DNA of 64,000 bases from Streptococcus pneumoniae (GCF_001457635.1 NZ_LN831051.1:1302001-1366000); one strand, 5' to 3'; shown: positions 51,491 to 59,392, numbered from the stretch's first letter. The notes: generated from the letters alone by a model not told the origin. Made by a program: numbers and translations.

Positions 51491-53239
51491 ATGAAACGAC
51501 AAACTGTAAACCAGACGCTCAAACGTTTAGTCGTAGATTTAGCAAACCATCCCTTCCTCCTTTTCCTAGCCTTTCTAGGAACTATTGCCCAAGTTGGCTT
51601 ATCAATTTACCTACCTATTCTGATTGGGCAGGTCATTGACCAAGTCCTAGTGGCTGGTTCATCACCAGTTTTTTGGCAGATTTTTCTCCAGATGCTCTTG
51701 GTGGTAATAGGAAATACTCTGGTACAATGGGCCAATCCTCTCCTCTATAATCGTCTAATCTTCTCTTATACCAGAGATTTACGAGAGCGAATCATCCATA
51801 AACTCCATCGGTTACCGATTGCTTTTGCGGATCGGCAAGGCAATGGAGAGATGGTCAGTCGTGTAACCACGGATATCGAACAGTTGGCAGCTGGCTTGAC
51901 CATGATTTTTAACCAATTTTTCATTGGTGTTTTGATGATTTTGGTTAGTATTCTAGCCATGCTCCAAATTCATCTCCTCATGACTCTCTTAGTCTTGCTG
52001 TTGACGCCACTGTCCATGGTGATTTCACGCTTTATTGCCAAGAGATCCTATCATCTCTTCCAGAAGCAAACAGAGACGAGGGGAATTCAGACTCAGTTGA
52101 TTGAAGAATCGCTTAGCCAGCAGACTATAATCCAGTCCTTCAATGCTCAAACAGAATTTATCCAAAGATTGCGTGAGGCTCATGACAACTACTCAGGCTA
52201 TTCTCAGTCAGCCATCTTTTATTCTTCAACGGTCAATCCTTCGACTCGCTTTGTAAATGCACTCATTTATGCCCTTTTAGCTGGAGTAGGAGCTTATCGT
52301 ATCATGATGGGTTCAACCTTGACCGTCGGTCGTTTAGTGACTTTTTTGAACTATGTTCAGCAATACACCAAGCCCTTTAACGATATTTCTTCAGTGCTAG
52401 CTGAGTTGCAAAGTGCTCTGGCTTGCGTAGAGCGTATCTATGGGGTCTTAGATAGCCCTGAAGTGGCTGAAACAGGTAAGGAAGTCTTGACCAGTGACCA
52501 AGTTAAGGGAGCTATTTCCTTTAAACATGTCTCTTTTGGCTACCATCCTGAAAAAATTTTGATTAAGGAGTTGTCTATCGATATTCCAGCTGGTAGTAAG
52601 GTAGCCATCGTTGGTCCGACAGGTGCTGGAAAATCAACTCTTATCAATCTCCTTATGCGTTTTTATCCCATTAGCTCGGGAGATATCTTGCTGGATGGGC
52701 AATCCATTTATGATTATACACGAGTATCATTGAGACAGCAGTTTGGTATGGTGCTTCAAGAAACCTGGCTCACACAAGGGACCATTCATGATAATATTGC
52801 CTTTGGCAATCCTGAAGCCAGTCGAGAGCAAGTAATTGCTGCTGCCAAAGCAGCTAATGCAGACTTTTTCATCCAACAGTTGCCACAGGGATACGATACC
52901 AAGTTGGAAAATGCTGGAGAATCTCTCTCTGTCGGCCAAGCTCAGCTCTTGACCATAGCCCGAGTCTTTCTGGCTATTCCAAAGATTCTTATCTTAGACG
53001 AGGCAACTTCTTCCATTGATACACGGACAGAAGTGCTGGTACAGGATGCCTTTGCAAAACTCATGAAGGGCCGCACAAGCTTCATCATTGCTCACCGTTT
53101 GTCAACCATTCAGGATGCGGATTTAATTCTTGTCTTAGTAGATGGTGATATTGTTGAATATGGTAACCATCAAGAACTCATGGATAGAAAGGGTAAGTAT
53201 TACCAAATGCAAAAAGCTGCGGCTTTTAGTTCTGAATAA
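51491..53239 (+). CDS. ABC exporter half-transporter, second subunit
   Basis: 582 aa from ATG 51491, one base after the first subunit's stop, with AAAGGAGG upstream (an earlier in-frame ATG at 51452 is inside the first gene). Six helices then an ATPase domain: Walker A GPTGAGKST near 374, Walker B ILILDEATSSIDT with the normal Glu, and H-loop IIAHRLST. The signature reads ESLSVGQAQLLTIARV, with Val for the first Gly of LSGGQ. Together the two subunits have one canonical and one altered ATP site, as in heterodimeric exporters. Confidence 0.9.
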   Translation: MKRQTVNQTLKRLVVDLANHPFLLFLAFLGTIAQVGLSIYLPILIGQVIDQVLVAGSSPVFWQIFLQMLLVVIGNTLVQWANPLLYNRLIFSYTRDLRERIIHKLHRLPIAFADRQGNGEMVSRVTTDIEQLAAGLTMIFNQFFIGVLMILVSILAMLQIHLLMTLLVLLLTPLSMVISRFIAKRSYHLFQKQTETRGIQTQLIEESLSQQTIIQSFNAQTEFIQRLREAHDNYSGYSQSAIFYSSTVNPSTRFVNALIYALLAGVGAYRIMMGSTLTVGRLVTFLNYVQQYTKPFNDISSVLAELQSALACVERIYGVLDSPEVAETGKEVLTSDQVKGAISFKHVSFGYHPEKILIKELSIDIPAGSKVAIVGPTGAGKSTLINLLMRFYPISSGDILLDGQSIYDYTRVSLRQQFGMVLQETWLTQGTIHDNIAFGNPEASREQVIAAAKAANADFFIQQLPQGYDTKLENAGESLSVGQAQLLTIARVFLAIPKILILDEATSSIDTRTEVLVQDAFAKLMKGRTSFIIAHRLSTIQDADLILVLVDGDIVEYGNHQELMDRKGKYYQMQKAAAFSSE

Positions 53240-53263
53240 GCCATTCTCTTTTGAAAGTTTATG

Positions 53264-53297
53264 GACGAAAAAAGTTGCCTTCGAGTGACTTTTTTGT
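53264..53297 (+). terminator. Terminator after the ABC exporter
   Basis: AAAAAAGT and ACTTTTTT flank an imperfect inner stem with a CTTC loop, ending in a T run. Confidence 0.6.
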
Positions 53298-53324
53298 TAC
53301 AATAGCTAGAAAAATTGTTCACTG

Positions 53325-53466
53325 TAATACTCAATGAAAATTAAAGAGCAAACTAGGAAGCTAGCCGTAGGTTGCTCAAAACACTGTTTTGAGGTTGCAG
53401 ATAGAACTGACGAAGTCAGTAACCACACCTACGGCAAAGTGAATCTGAAGTGGTTTGAAGAGAGTA
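53325..53466 (+). repeat. BOX element (A1-B1-C1, 3' end shortened)
   Basis: boxA starts TAATACTCAATG, one boxB follows, and boxC is cut at TTTGAAGAGAGTA. It lies just upstream of the amidohydrolase gene and stays open in its frame. Confidence 0.9.
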
Positions 53467-53495
53467 CAACTTGTCTTTTAGAAAAGGAGCCTATA

Positions 53496-54755
53496 ATGAA
53501 AGTCTTTCAGCATGTAAATATCGTGACTTGTGATCAAGATTTCCATGTTTATCTTGATGGAATCTTAGCAGTCAAGGATTCTCAAATCGTCTATGTCGGT
53601 CAAGATAAGCCAGCGTTTTTAGAGCAAGCTGAGCAGATTATAGACTATCAGGGAGCTTGGATTATGCCTGGTTTGGTCAATTGTCACACCCATTCTGCAA
53701 TGACAGGTCTGAGAGGGATCCGAGATGACAGCAATCTCCATGAATGGCTCAATGACTATATCTGGCCAGCAGAATCTGAGTTTACTCCCGACATGACTAC
53801 CAATGCGGTCAAAGAAGCCCTAACAGAGATGCTCCAGTCAGGAACAACAACCTTTAACGATATGTATAATCCCAATGGTGTGGATATCCAGCAAATTTAT
53901 CAGGTGGTGAAAACTTCCAAGATGCGTTGTTATTTTTCTCCGACTCTCTTTTCTTCAGAGACAGAAACAACTGCTGAGACTATAAGCAGAACTCGATCCA
54001 TCATAGATGAAATCTTAAAATATAAAAATCCAAATTTCAAGGTTATGGTAGCACCTCATTCTCCGTATAGCTGCAGTAGAGACTTGCTGGAAGCGAGTTT
54101 GGAAATGGCAAAAGAGCTAAATATTCCGCTCCATGTCCATGTGGCGGAGACCAAGGAGGAGTCAGGAATTATCCTCAAACGATACGGCAAACGCCCCCTT
54201 GCTTTTCTTGAAGAACTGGGTTATTTAGATCATCCGTCCGTATTTGCTCACGGGGTCGAATTAAACGAGAGAGAAATTGAACGCTTGGCATCTTCTCAAG
54301 TGGCTATCGCCCACAATCCTATCAGTAACCTCAAACTGGCATCAGGAATTGCTCCAATTATCCAGCTCCAAAAAGCGGGAGTAGCAGTCGGAATTGCGAC
54401 TGACTCGGTTGCTTCCAATAACAATCTAGATATGTTTGAGGAAGGAAGGACTGCAGCTCTTCTTCAGAAGATGAAAAGTGGGGATGCCAGCCAGTTTCCA
54501 ATCGAAACAGCTCTCAAGGTACTGACAATCGAAGGGGCTAAGGTCCTTGGAATGGAAAATCAGATAGGAAGTCTGGAAGTCGGCAAGCAAGCAGATTTTC
54601 TGGTCATTCAACCACAAGGGAAAATTCATCTCCAACCTCAGGAAAATATGCTGTCTCACCTGGTTTATGCAGTTAAATCTAGTGATGTAGATGATGTTTA
54701 TATCGCCGGAGAACAGGTTGTTAAGCAAGGTCAAGTCCTGACAGTAGAACTTTAA
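53496..54755 (+). CDS. Amidohydrolase, MTA/SAH deaminase or chlorohydrolase type
   Basis: 419 aa from ATG 53496, which has AAAAGGAG upstream; the frame stays open back to 53334 only because the BOX repeat is open. Metal ligands of the Atz/Trz family: LVNCHTHSAM near residue 64, HVHVAETKEE near 213, FAHGVEL near 248 and IATDSVASNN near 300. Such enzymes deaminate 5'-methylthioadenosine and S-adenosylhomocysteine in the cytosol; the substrate here is inferred from family. Confidence 0.85.
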   Translation: MKVFQHVNIVTCDQDFHVYLDGILAVKDSQIVYVGQDKPAFLEQAEQIIDYQGAWIMPGLVNCHTHSAMTGLRGIRDDSNLHEWLNDYIWPAESEFTPDMTTNAVKEALTEMLQSGTTTFNDMYNPNGVDIQQIYQVVKTSKMRCYFSPTLFSSETETTAETISRTRSIIDEILKYKNPNFKVMVAPHSPYSCSRDLLEASLEMAKELNIPLHVHVAETKEESGIILKRYGKRPLAFLEELGYLDHPSVFAHGVELNEREIERLASSQVAIAHNPISNLKLASGIAPIIQLQKAGVAVGIATDSVASNNNLDMFEEGRTAALLQKMKSGDASQFPIETALKVLTIEGAKVLGMENQIGSLEVGKQADFLVIQPQGKIHLQPQENMLSHLVYAVKSSDVDDVYIAGEQVVKQGQVLTVEL

Positions 54756-54797
54756 AAGAAAAATCACGAAAAATTTTAAAAAAAGTTTGCAAAAATC

Positions 54798-54826
54798 TTG
54801 CATTCTTTTTTTGACTATGCTATACT
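54798..54826 (+). promoter_or_regulatory. Promoter of rplJ-rplL
   Basis: -35 TTGCAT (54798-54803), 17-base spacer, extended -10 TGCTATACT ending at 54826. Confidence 0.82.
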
Positions 54827-54837
54827 TATATACGGTT

Positions 54838-54960
54838 TAAAAAAACTGCCTAAGACAGTAGGGGAGCTCGACTCATAAATATCCTACCGAGGACAAAACG
54901 TATCATGTAAAAAGAAGCGTATTGTACTTTCGTGTCTAGGTTTGGGCGCGTTTTTCTTTT
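54838..54960 (+). ncRNA. L10 leader (ribosomal protein autoregulatory RNA)
   Basis: The 5' UTR of rplJ has the layout of the bacterial L10 leader: CTGCCTAAGACAGTAGGGGA, TCCTACCGAGGAC, then GTGTCTAGGTTTGGGCGCG followed by TTTTTC. L10(L12)4 binding to this leader limits synthesis of rplJ and rplL. Recognised from position and conserved blocks, not from a covariance search. Confidence 0.82.
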
Positions 54961-55004
54961 TGAAAAATTCCCCAAGCAAAATAATTACGGAGGTGAACAC
55001 ACTA

Positions 55005-55505
55005 ATGAGTGAAGCAATTATTGCTAAAAAAGCGGAACTAGTTGACGTAGTAGCTGAAAAAATGAAAGCTGCTGCATCTATCGTCGTTGTAGACGCTCGT
55101 GGTTTGACAGTTGAGCAAGATACAGTTCTTCGTCGTGAGCTTCGTGGAAGCGAAGTTGAGTATAAAGTTATTAAAAACTCAATCTTGCGTCGTGCAGCTG
55201 AAAAAGCTGGTCTTGAAGATCTTGCATCTGTATTTGTTGGACCATCTGCAGTAGCATTTTCTAATGAAGATGTTATCGCACCAGCGAAAATCTTGAACGA
55301 CTTTTCTAAAAACGCTGAAGCACTTGAAATTAAAGGTGGTGCAATCGAAGGCGCTGTCGCATCTAAAGAAGAGATTCTTGCACTTGCAACTCTTCCAAAC
55401 CGCGAAGGACTTCTTTCTATGCTCCTTTCTGTACTTCAAGCGCCAGTGCGCAACGTTGCTCTTGCAGTCAAAGCGGTTGCAGAAAGCAAAGAAGACGCGG
55501 CTTAA
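55005..55505 (+). CDS. rplJ: 50S ribosomal protein L10
   Basis: 166 aa from ATG 55005, with GGAGGTGA upstream; the open frame back to 54942 runs into the leader. Starts [40 protein letters not shown] and [15 protein letters not shown] are conserved. L10 forms the base of the ribosomal stalk and anchors L7/L12 dimers by its C-terminal helix. Confidence 0.97.
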
Positions 55506-55580
55506 TCTTAAGCTACACAGCGTAGCCTAGCTACGAAAAAAACTATTATAAAATTTAAAACTTATTTGGAGGAAATAACA

Positions 55581-55949
55581 ATGGCATTGAACATTGAAAA
55601 CATTATTGCTGAAATTAAAGAAGCTTCAATCCTTGAATTGAACGACCTTGTAAAAGCTATCGAAGAAGAATTTGGTGTAACTGCAGCTGCTCCTGTAGCT
55701 GTTGCTGCAGCTGATGCAGCTGATGCTGGTGCTGCTAAAGATTCATTCGACGTTGAATTGACATCTGCAGGCGACAAAAAAGTTGGCGTTATCAAAGTTG
55801 TACGTGAAATTACTGGTCTTGGTCTTAAAGAAGCTAAAGAACTTGTTGACGGTGCACCAGCACTTGTTAAAGAAGGCGTTGCAACTGCAGAAGCTGAAGA
55901 AATCAAAGCTAAATTGGAAGAAGCTGGAGCTTCAGTTACTCTTAAATAA
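55581..55949 (+). CDS. rplL: 50S ribosomal protein L7/L12
   Basis: 122 aa from ATG 55581, with GGAGG upstream. N-terminal dimer helix ([29 protein letters not shown]), an Ala-rich hinge (about 38-52), and the C-terminal domain [28 protein letters not shown]. The last 15 bases of the gene are a known insertion site for streptococcal integrative elements. Confidence 0.97.
55935..55949 (+). other. Probable integrative element attachment site (rplL 3' end)
   Basis: GTTACTCTTAAATAA at the end of rplL is, in reverse complement, TTATTTAAGAGTAAC, which I recall as the core site used by rplL-type streptococcal ICEs. No second copy was seen by eye before nanE. A 7-bp palindrome (CGCAATTtAATTGCG, 55958-55972) lies just downstream. 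Confidence 0.6.
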
Positions 55950-56039
55950 TAGAGTATCGCAATTTAATTGCGGAATCCCTATTTACCAGTCTTTGAGAGC
56001 GATAAGCGATTGATAGAAACTGATAAATTGATTTGGTTT

Positions 56040-56072
56040 CCTGCCAAAAATTCTTTGGCAGGATTTTTGTTT
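56040..56072 (+). terminator. Terminator downstream of rplL
   Basis: CCTGCCAAA pairs perfectly with TTTGGCAGG around AATTC, followed by ATTTTTGTTTT. Confidence 0.9.
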
Positions 56073-56085
56073 TAATAAACTTTCG

Positions 56086-56118
56086 GGGGTAGACACTAGA
56101 TTGTCTACCCCTTTTTTT
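56086..56118 (+). terminator. Second terminator, just before the accessory gene chain
   Basis: GGGGTAGACA pairs perfectly with TGTCTACCCC around CTAGAT, followed by seven T. It lies only 17 bases before the start codon of the 57-aa ORF, so it may act as an attenuator for the accessory operon. Confidence 0.88.
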
Positions 56119-56135
56119 GTGTTTCGGAGGTAATT

Positions 56136-56309
56136 ATGCAAAAGAAAGGACAGTCATCACGTCAATTCGTGAAGAGTCATCTCATGACTATCATGGGAGT
56201 TGATATTGTAAAAGCAACTCAGTTAGTTGATGAAATGGAACAAGTAGGTTTAATCCGATTTGATGAATTTGGAAATGTTGAAATTTTAGTCTTGGAGGGA
56301 CAATCATGA
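56136..56309 (+). CDS. 57-aa protein at the start of the accessory gene chain
   Basis: 57 aa, starting MQKKGQSSRQFVKSHLMTIM, with CGGAGG seven bases upstream. The sequence DIVKATQLVDEMEQVGLIRFDEFGNVEILVL suggests a helix then a short beta pair, perhaps a small winged-helix-like domain. It overlaps the repA-like gene by four bases (ATGA). Small genes of this kind often precede repA in rplL-type ICEs, but I do not recognise a named family. Confidence 0.7.
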   Translation: MQKKGQSSRQFVKSHLMTIMGVDIVKATQLVDEMEQVGLIRFDEFGNVEILVLEGQS

Positions 56310-57076
56310 AGCGTATTACCGCTAGTCAATATCAGACATCAGAGCGTTATTATAAGCTCCCCAAACTTTTATTTGAGAGTGAACGGTATAAGAATATGAA
56401 ACTAGAAGTAAAGGTGGCTTATTCTATTTTAAAAGATCGTTTAGAATTATCTCTCAATAGTGGTTGGATAGATGAAGAAGGGGCGGTCTATTTAGTATTT
56501 TCTAACTCTAAACTGATGAAGCTTTTAGGCTGTTCAAAGTCAAAATTACTCTCCATCAAGAAAACTTTACGTGAGTATGGCCTAATTGATGAAGTCCAAC
56601 AGTCTTCCAGTGAAAAAGGTCGTATGGCTAATAAAATTTACTTAGGGGAATTAGAACATGAGATACCCCTAGTCTTACATTCAGACGGGGCTAGTGTTAA
56701 AAACAGATTAGGGCAGTCTCAAAAACAGACGGGGCCGGTTTTAAATTCAGCCCCTAGTGAGACTGAAGAAAGTGAGACTGATTCTTTATTTATTGAGGAT
56801 GAGGAGGAGAGGGATACTCAACCTATCTTGAAAAGAAAAGTAGAAAAGGTCACAAAATATGATCGAGATTATATTTGGGGATTGGTACAAGATCAATTTT
56901 GACGAGAGGGGTTTTCTGAAACAGCCAGTGAAATTGCTATGACTGATTTTGAGAGAATCTATCAGTATGCTCTTGACAATGTTCGCTTTGTTAGACGAGC
57001 GGAAGTACTTGCTGAATTTGTGTTTAACGGCCTATATTCTGTTTGGAATAACCGTGTTAGAAAAGGAGGTGGTTAA
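56306..57076 (+). pseudogene. repA-like replication initiator, broken by an in-frame TGA
   Basis: The frame is 256 codons long with one internal stop, TGA at 56900-56902. Residues of about 1-115 are a RepA_N-type domain (YYKLPKLLFESERYKNMKLEVKVAYSILKDR..., SNSKLMKLLGCSKSKLLSIKKTLREYGLI). After the stop the frame continues with a conserved-looking C-terminal part (SETASEIAMTDFERIYQYAL, FVFNGLYSVWNN). Translation stops after 198 residues, so the C-terminal 57 are lost. Initiators of this type are carried by ICEs that replicate. No other damage is seen, so the mutation is probably recent. Confidence 0.85.
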
Positions 57077-57178
57077 ATGTCGCCAATCGAGTGGATATTA
57101 GTTATGCTCATTTTAATTTCAAGTGGTGTGACACTTTGGACATTGATAGTTGATCAGAAAGGGGTAATCAAGAAATGA
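57077..57178 (+). CDS. 33-aa single-helix membrane peptide
   Basis: 33 aa. The ATG directly follows the repA-frame stop, with AAAAGGAGGTGG as a strong RBS. Residues of about 5-25 (EWILVMLILISSGVTLWTLIV) form one membrane helix, followed by a short basic tail. It overlaps the methyltransferase start by four bases (ATGA). Function unknown; the strong RBS and coupling on both sides support translation. Confidence 0.6.
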   Translation: MSPIEWILVMLILISSGVTLWTLIVDQKGVIKK

Positions 57179-58263
57179 GATTTATTGATTTATTTTCAGG
57201 TATCGGTGGTTTTCGACTTGGAATGGAAAGTGTCGGACACGAGTGTATTGGATTTTGTGAGATTGATAAATTTGCTAGAGAATCTTATAAGTCCATTTTT
57301 CAAACGGAAGGAGAAATAGAATATCATGACATTAAAGAGGTAACAGATCATGACTTTAGACAATTTAGAGGGCAAGTGGACATCATCTGCGGGGGATTTC
57401 CTTGCCAAGCTTTTTCACTTGCAGGAAGACGATTGGGATTTGAAGATACTAGAGGAACTTTGTTCTTTGAAATTGCTCGGGCGGCCAAACAAATCCAACC
57501 ACGTTTTCTTTTTCTTGAAAATGTTAAAGGCCTACTCAATCACGATAAGGGACGGACGTTCACCACAATCCTTACCACATTTGATGAGTTGGGGTTTGAT
57601 GTTGAGTGGCAGGTGCTTAACAGTAAGGATTTTGGCGTTCCCCAAAACAGAGAGAGGGTGTTTATTATCGGACATTCTAGAAAGAAAGGTACCAGACTCT
57701 TATTTCCTTTCAGACGAGAAGGTCAAGCAACTAACTCTGAGACTTTGAAAGCACTAGGAAATTTGAATCCATCAAAAAGTGGCGTGAGCGGTAAAGTGTA
57801 TTATTCAGAAGGTCTTGCGCCAACTTTAGTTCGTGGAAAAGGAGAAGGATTTAAGGTTGCTATTCCTTGTATGACACCAGATAGATTAGACAAAAGACAA
57901 AATGGTAGACGCTTTAAGGAAAACCAAGAGCCGATGTTTACTTTAAATACTCAGGATCGTCATGGCATTGTCGTTGTTGGAGATTTACCGACTAGTTTTA
58001 AGGAGACAGGTCGTGTCTATGGAAGTGAGGGCTTATCTCCAACACTGACTACGATGCAAGGAGGAGATAAAATCCCCAAAATACTAATTCCAGAACCAAT
58101 CCAATTTCTAAAAGTACGGGAAGCAACGAAAAAAGGATATGCTCAAGCAGAGATTGGGGATTCAATCAATTTGGAAAGACCAAGTTCTCAGTATCGTCGT
58201 GGTAGAGTTGGCAAAGGTATAGCTAATACGTTAACAACTGTGGTAGAGTTGGCAAAGGTATAG
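57175..58263 (+). CDS. C5-cytosine DNA methyltransferase, N-terminal part (frame cut by a duplication)
   Basis: 362 aa as read. Motif I FSGIGGFRLG (7-16), motif IV GGFPCQAFS with catalytic Cys77, motif VI ENV (115-117) and motif VIII QNRER (157-161) are present, then a target-recognition region. The reading frame ends early because of an exact 41-bp tandem duplication at 58199-58280. Motifs IX and X lie in the next open frame (58290-58574). With one copy removed the gene is one frame of 452 aa from 57175 to 58574. As it stands the protein lacks motif X and is expected to be inactive. No restriction nuclease gene adjoins it. Target sequence unknown. Confidence 0.9.
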   Translation: MRFIDLFSGIGGFRLGMESVGHECIGFCEIDKFARESYKSIFQTEGEIEYHDIKEVTDHDFRQFRGQVDIICGGFPCQAFSLAGRRLGFEDTRGTLFFEIARAAKQIQPRFLFLENVKGLLNHDKGRTFTTILTTFDELGFDVEWQVLNSKDFGVPQNRERVFIIGHSRKKGTRLLFPFRREGQATNSETLKALGNLNPSKSGVSGKVYYSEGLAPTLVRGKGEGFKVAIPCMTPDRLDKRQNGRRFKENQEPMFTLNTQDRHGIVVVGDLPTSFKETGRVYGSEGLSPTLTTMQGGDKIPKILIPEPIQFLKVREATKKGYAQAEIGDSINLERPSSQYRRGRVGKGIANTLTTVVELAKV

Positions 58264-58280
58264 CTAATACGTTAACAACT
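58199..58280. repeat. Exact 41-bp tandem duplication inside the methyltransferase gene
   Basis: Copies 58199-58239 and 58240-58280 are identical, each beginning GTGGTAGAGTTGGCAAAGG and ending GTTAACAACT. Because 41 is not a multiple of three the second copy shifts the frame; deletion of either copy restores it. Confidence 0.97.
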
Positions 58281-58289
58281 AGTGGTCAA

Positions 58290-58574
58290 ATGGGAGTAGT
58301 AGTGGCTAGCTATGAAGGAGAAGATAAACAAGTTTACCAAGTAGCTGGTGTTTTAATAGATGGACAATTTTACCGTTTGAGAATACGACGAATCACTCCT
58401 AAAGAGTGTTTTCGATTGCATGGCTTTCCTGATTGGGCTTTTGAAGCTGCTAGAAAAGTCTCTAGTAATAGTCAGCTCTATAAACAAGCTGGTAATAGTG
58501 TAACCGTTCCTGTGATTGCCGCAATCGCAAAGAAATTAAAAGAAATAGAGGAAAAAGATGAAAGCATTAAATAA
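58290..58574 (+). pseudogene. C5-cytosine DNA methyltransferase, C-terminal part
   Basis: An open frame of 94 codons carrying the end of the methyltransferase: LRIRRITPKECFRLHGFPD (motif IX region) and LYKQAGNSVTVPVIAAIAKKL (motif X, GNSV). It has no convincing RBS of its own at 58290, so it is the frameshifted end of the gene before it rather than an independent gene. It overlaps the next gene by 17 bases. Confidence 0.88.
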
Positions 58575-59007
58575 AGAATCAATACTAGATTGTGATGAAT
58601 TAGAAACAGAATTACATGATGCAGAAATCAAACAGCTGGATGAACAATTATTTTTGATGCCCAATTATCCATGTGAGTTTGAAGTAACATTTTTAGATGA
58701 TTACCATAAAAAACACAACTACCCACTATTTTACGAGTCCTATCTTCAAAACGTTATGGAATTCCTTGAAAGTCAAGACATAAAGAATGGGGTTGATGCC
58801 TTTGTAGATGATCATCAAAATCTCGTTTTTGTTTTATATGGACAAGGCTATCGAGCAGAGGGAAAAGAGGGAATACTTACAACTCAAGTAACTGTAAAAG
58901 CTTATGATGAAGACAAGAAACCGATTAACTTCGCAAATTTATTAGATTCCTTAATCGTCTCAGAATATCAAATGGAACCGAATCTTTGGAAGGTCTCCCA
59001 TGATTGA
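58558..59007 (+). CDS. Mobile-element protein, function unknown (149 aa)
   Basis: 149 aa, acidic (ESILDCDELETELHDAEIKQLDEQ at the start). The middle (VMEFLESQDIKNGVDAFVDDHQNLVFVLYG) and end (EYQMEPNLWKVSHD) give no recognised domain. It overlaps the methyltransferase end by 17 bases and the next gene by 8, so it belongs to the same transcript. RBS GAGGAAAAAG lies inside the methyltransferase end. Confidence 0.75.
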   Translation: MKALNKESILDCDELETELHDAEIKQLDEQLFLMPNYPCEFEVTFLDDYHKKHNYPLFYESYLQNVMEFLESQDIKNGVDAFVDDHQNLVFVLYGQGYRAEGKEGILTTQVTVKAYDEDKKPINFANLLDSLIVSEYQMEPNLWKVSHD

Positions 59008-59380
59008 TCTCTATCTAAGTAAAAATAGCCAAAGAAATCAACTTCTTTTGGATTTCTTTCAAAAGTATGGCATAGAGGTCACTCCTCATTCTATTTCTGA
59101 AATGACAAAGGACAAATTAATTGAAATGATGAGCTATTCTTCAGATTGTTTTGAGTTTCTATCTCCCAATTTATTACGATTTAAGAACCGTGACAATCTA
59201 AGATTAACGGATTTCATTGAAATGATATTAAAAAATCCTGAACTATGCATCAGGCTTCCTCTTGCGGTTTCAAATAAGAGAGTTTATCCAAATCTGAATT
59301 TGGAAGAGGCTAGAGCTCTATTGCCAAGAGATACGAAACAATTGATTTACATGGCACAAACACATTATTTATCTAGTTAA
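59000..59380 (+). CDS. Spx/ArsC-like protein lacking the CXXC
   Basis: 126 aa. By eye it aligns along its length with the chromosomal Spx at 3205: MIDLYLSKNSQRNQLLLDFF against [20 protein letters not shown], and later ELCIRLPLAVSNKRVYPNLNLEEARALLPR against [29 protein letters not shown]. The redox cysteines are replaced (SQRN), so it cannot be a thiol switch in the usual way. It may still contact RNA polymerase (inference). It overlaps the gene before by 8 bases and lies 12 bases before the next. Confidence 0.72.
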   Translation: MIDLYLSKNSQRNQLLLDFFQKYGIEVTPHSISEMTKDKLIEMMSYSSDCFEFLSPNLLRFKNRDNLRLTDFIEMILKNPELCIRLPLAVSNKRVYPNLNLEEARALLPRDTKQLIYMAQTHYLSS

Positions 59381-59392
59381 AGGAGAAGCAAT

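Noticed and set aside
54942..55004. N-terminal extension of rplJ
   Set aside because: It lies in the L10 leader's terminator-like end; the ATG at 55005 has a perfect RBS and the conserved L10 start.
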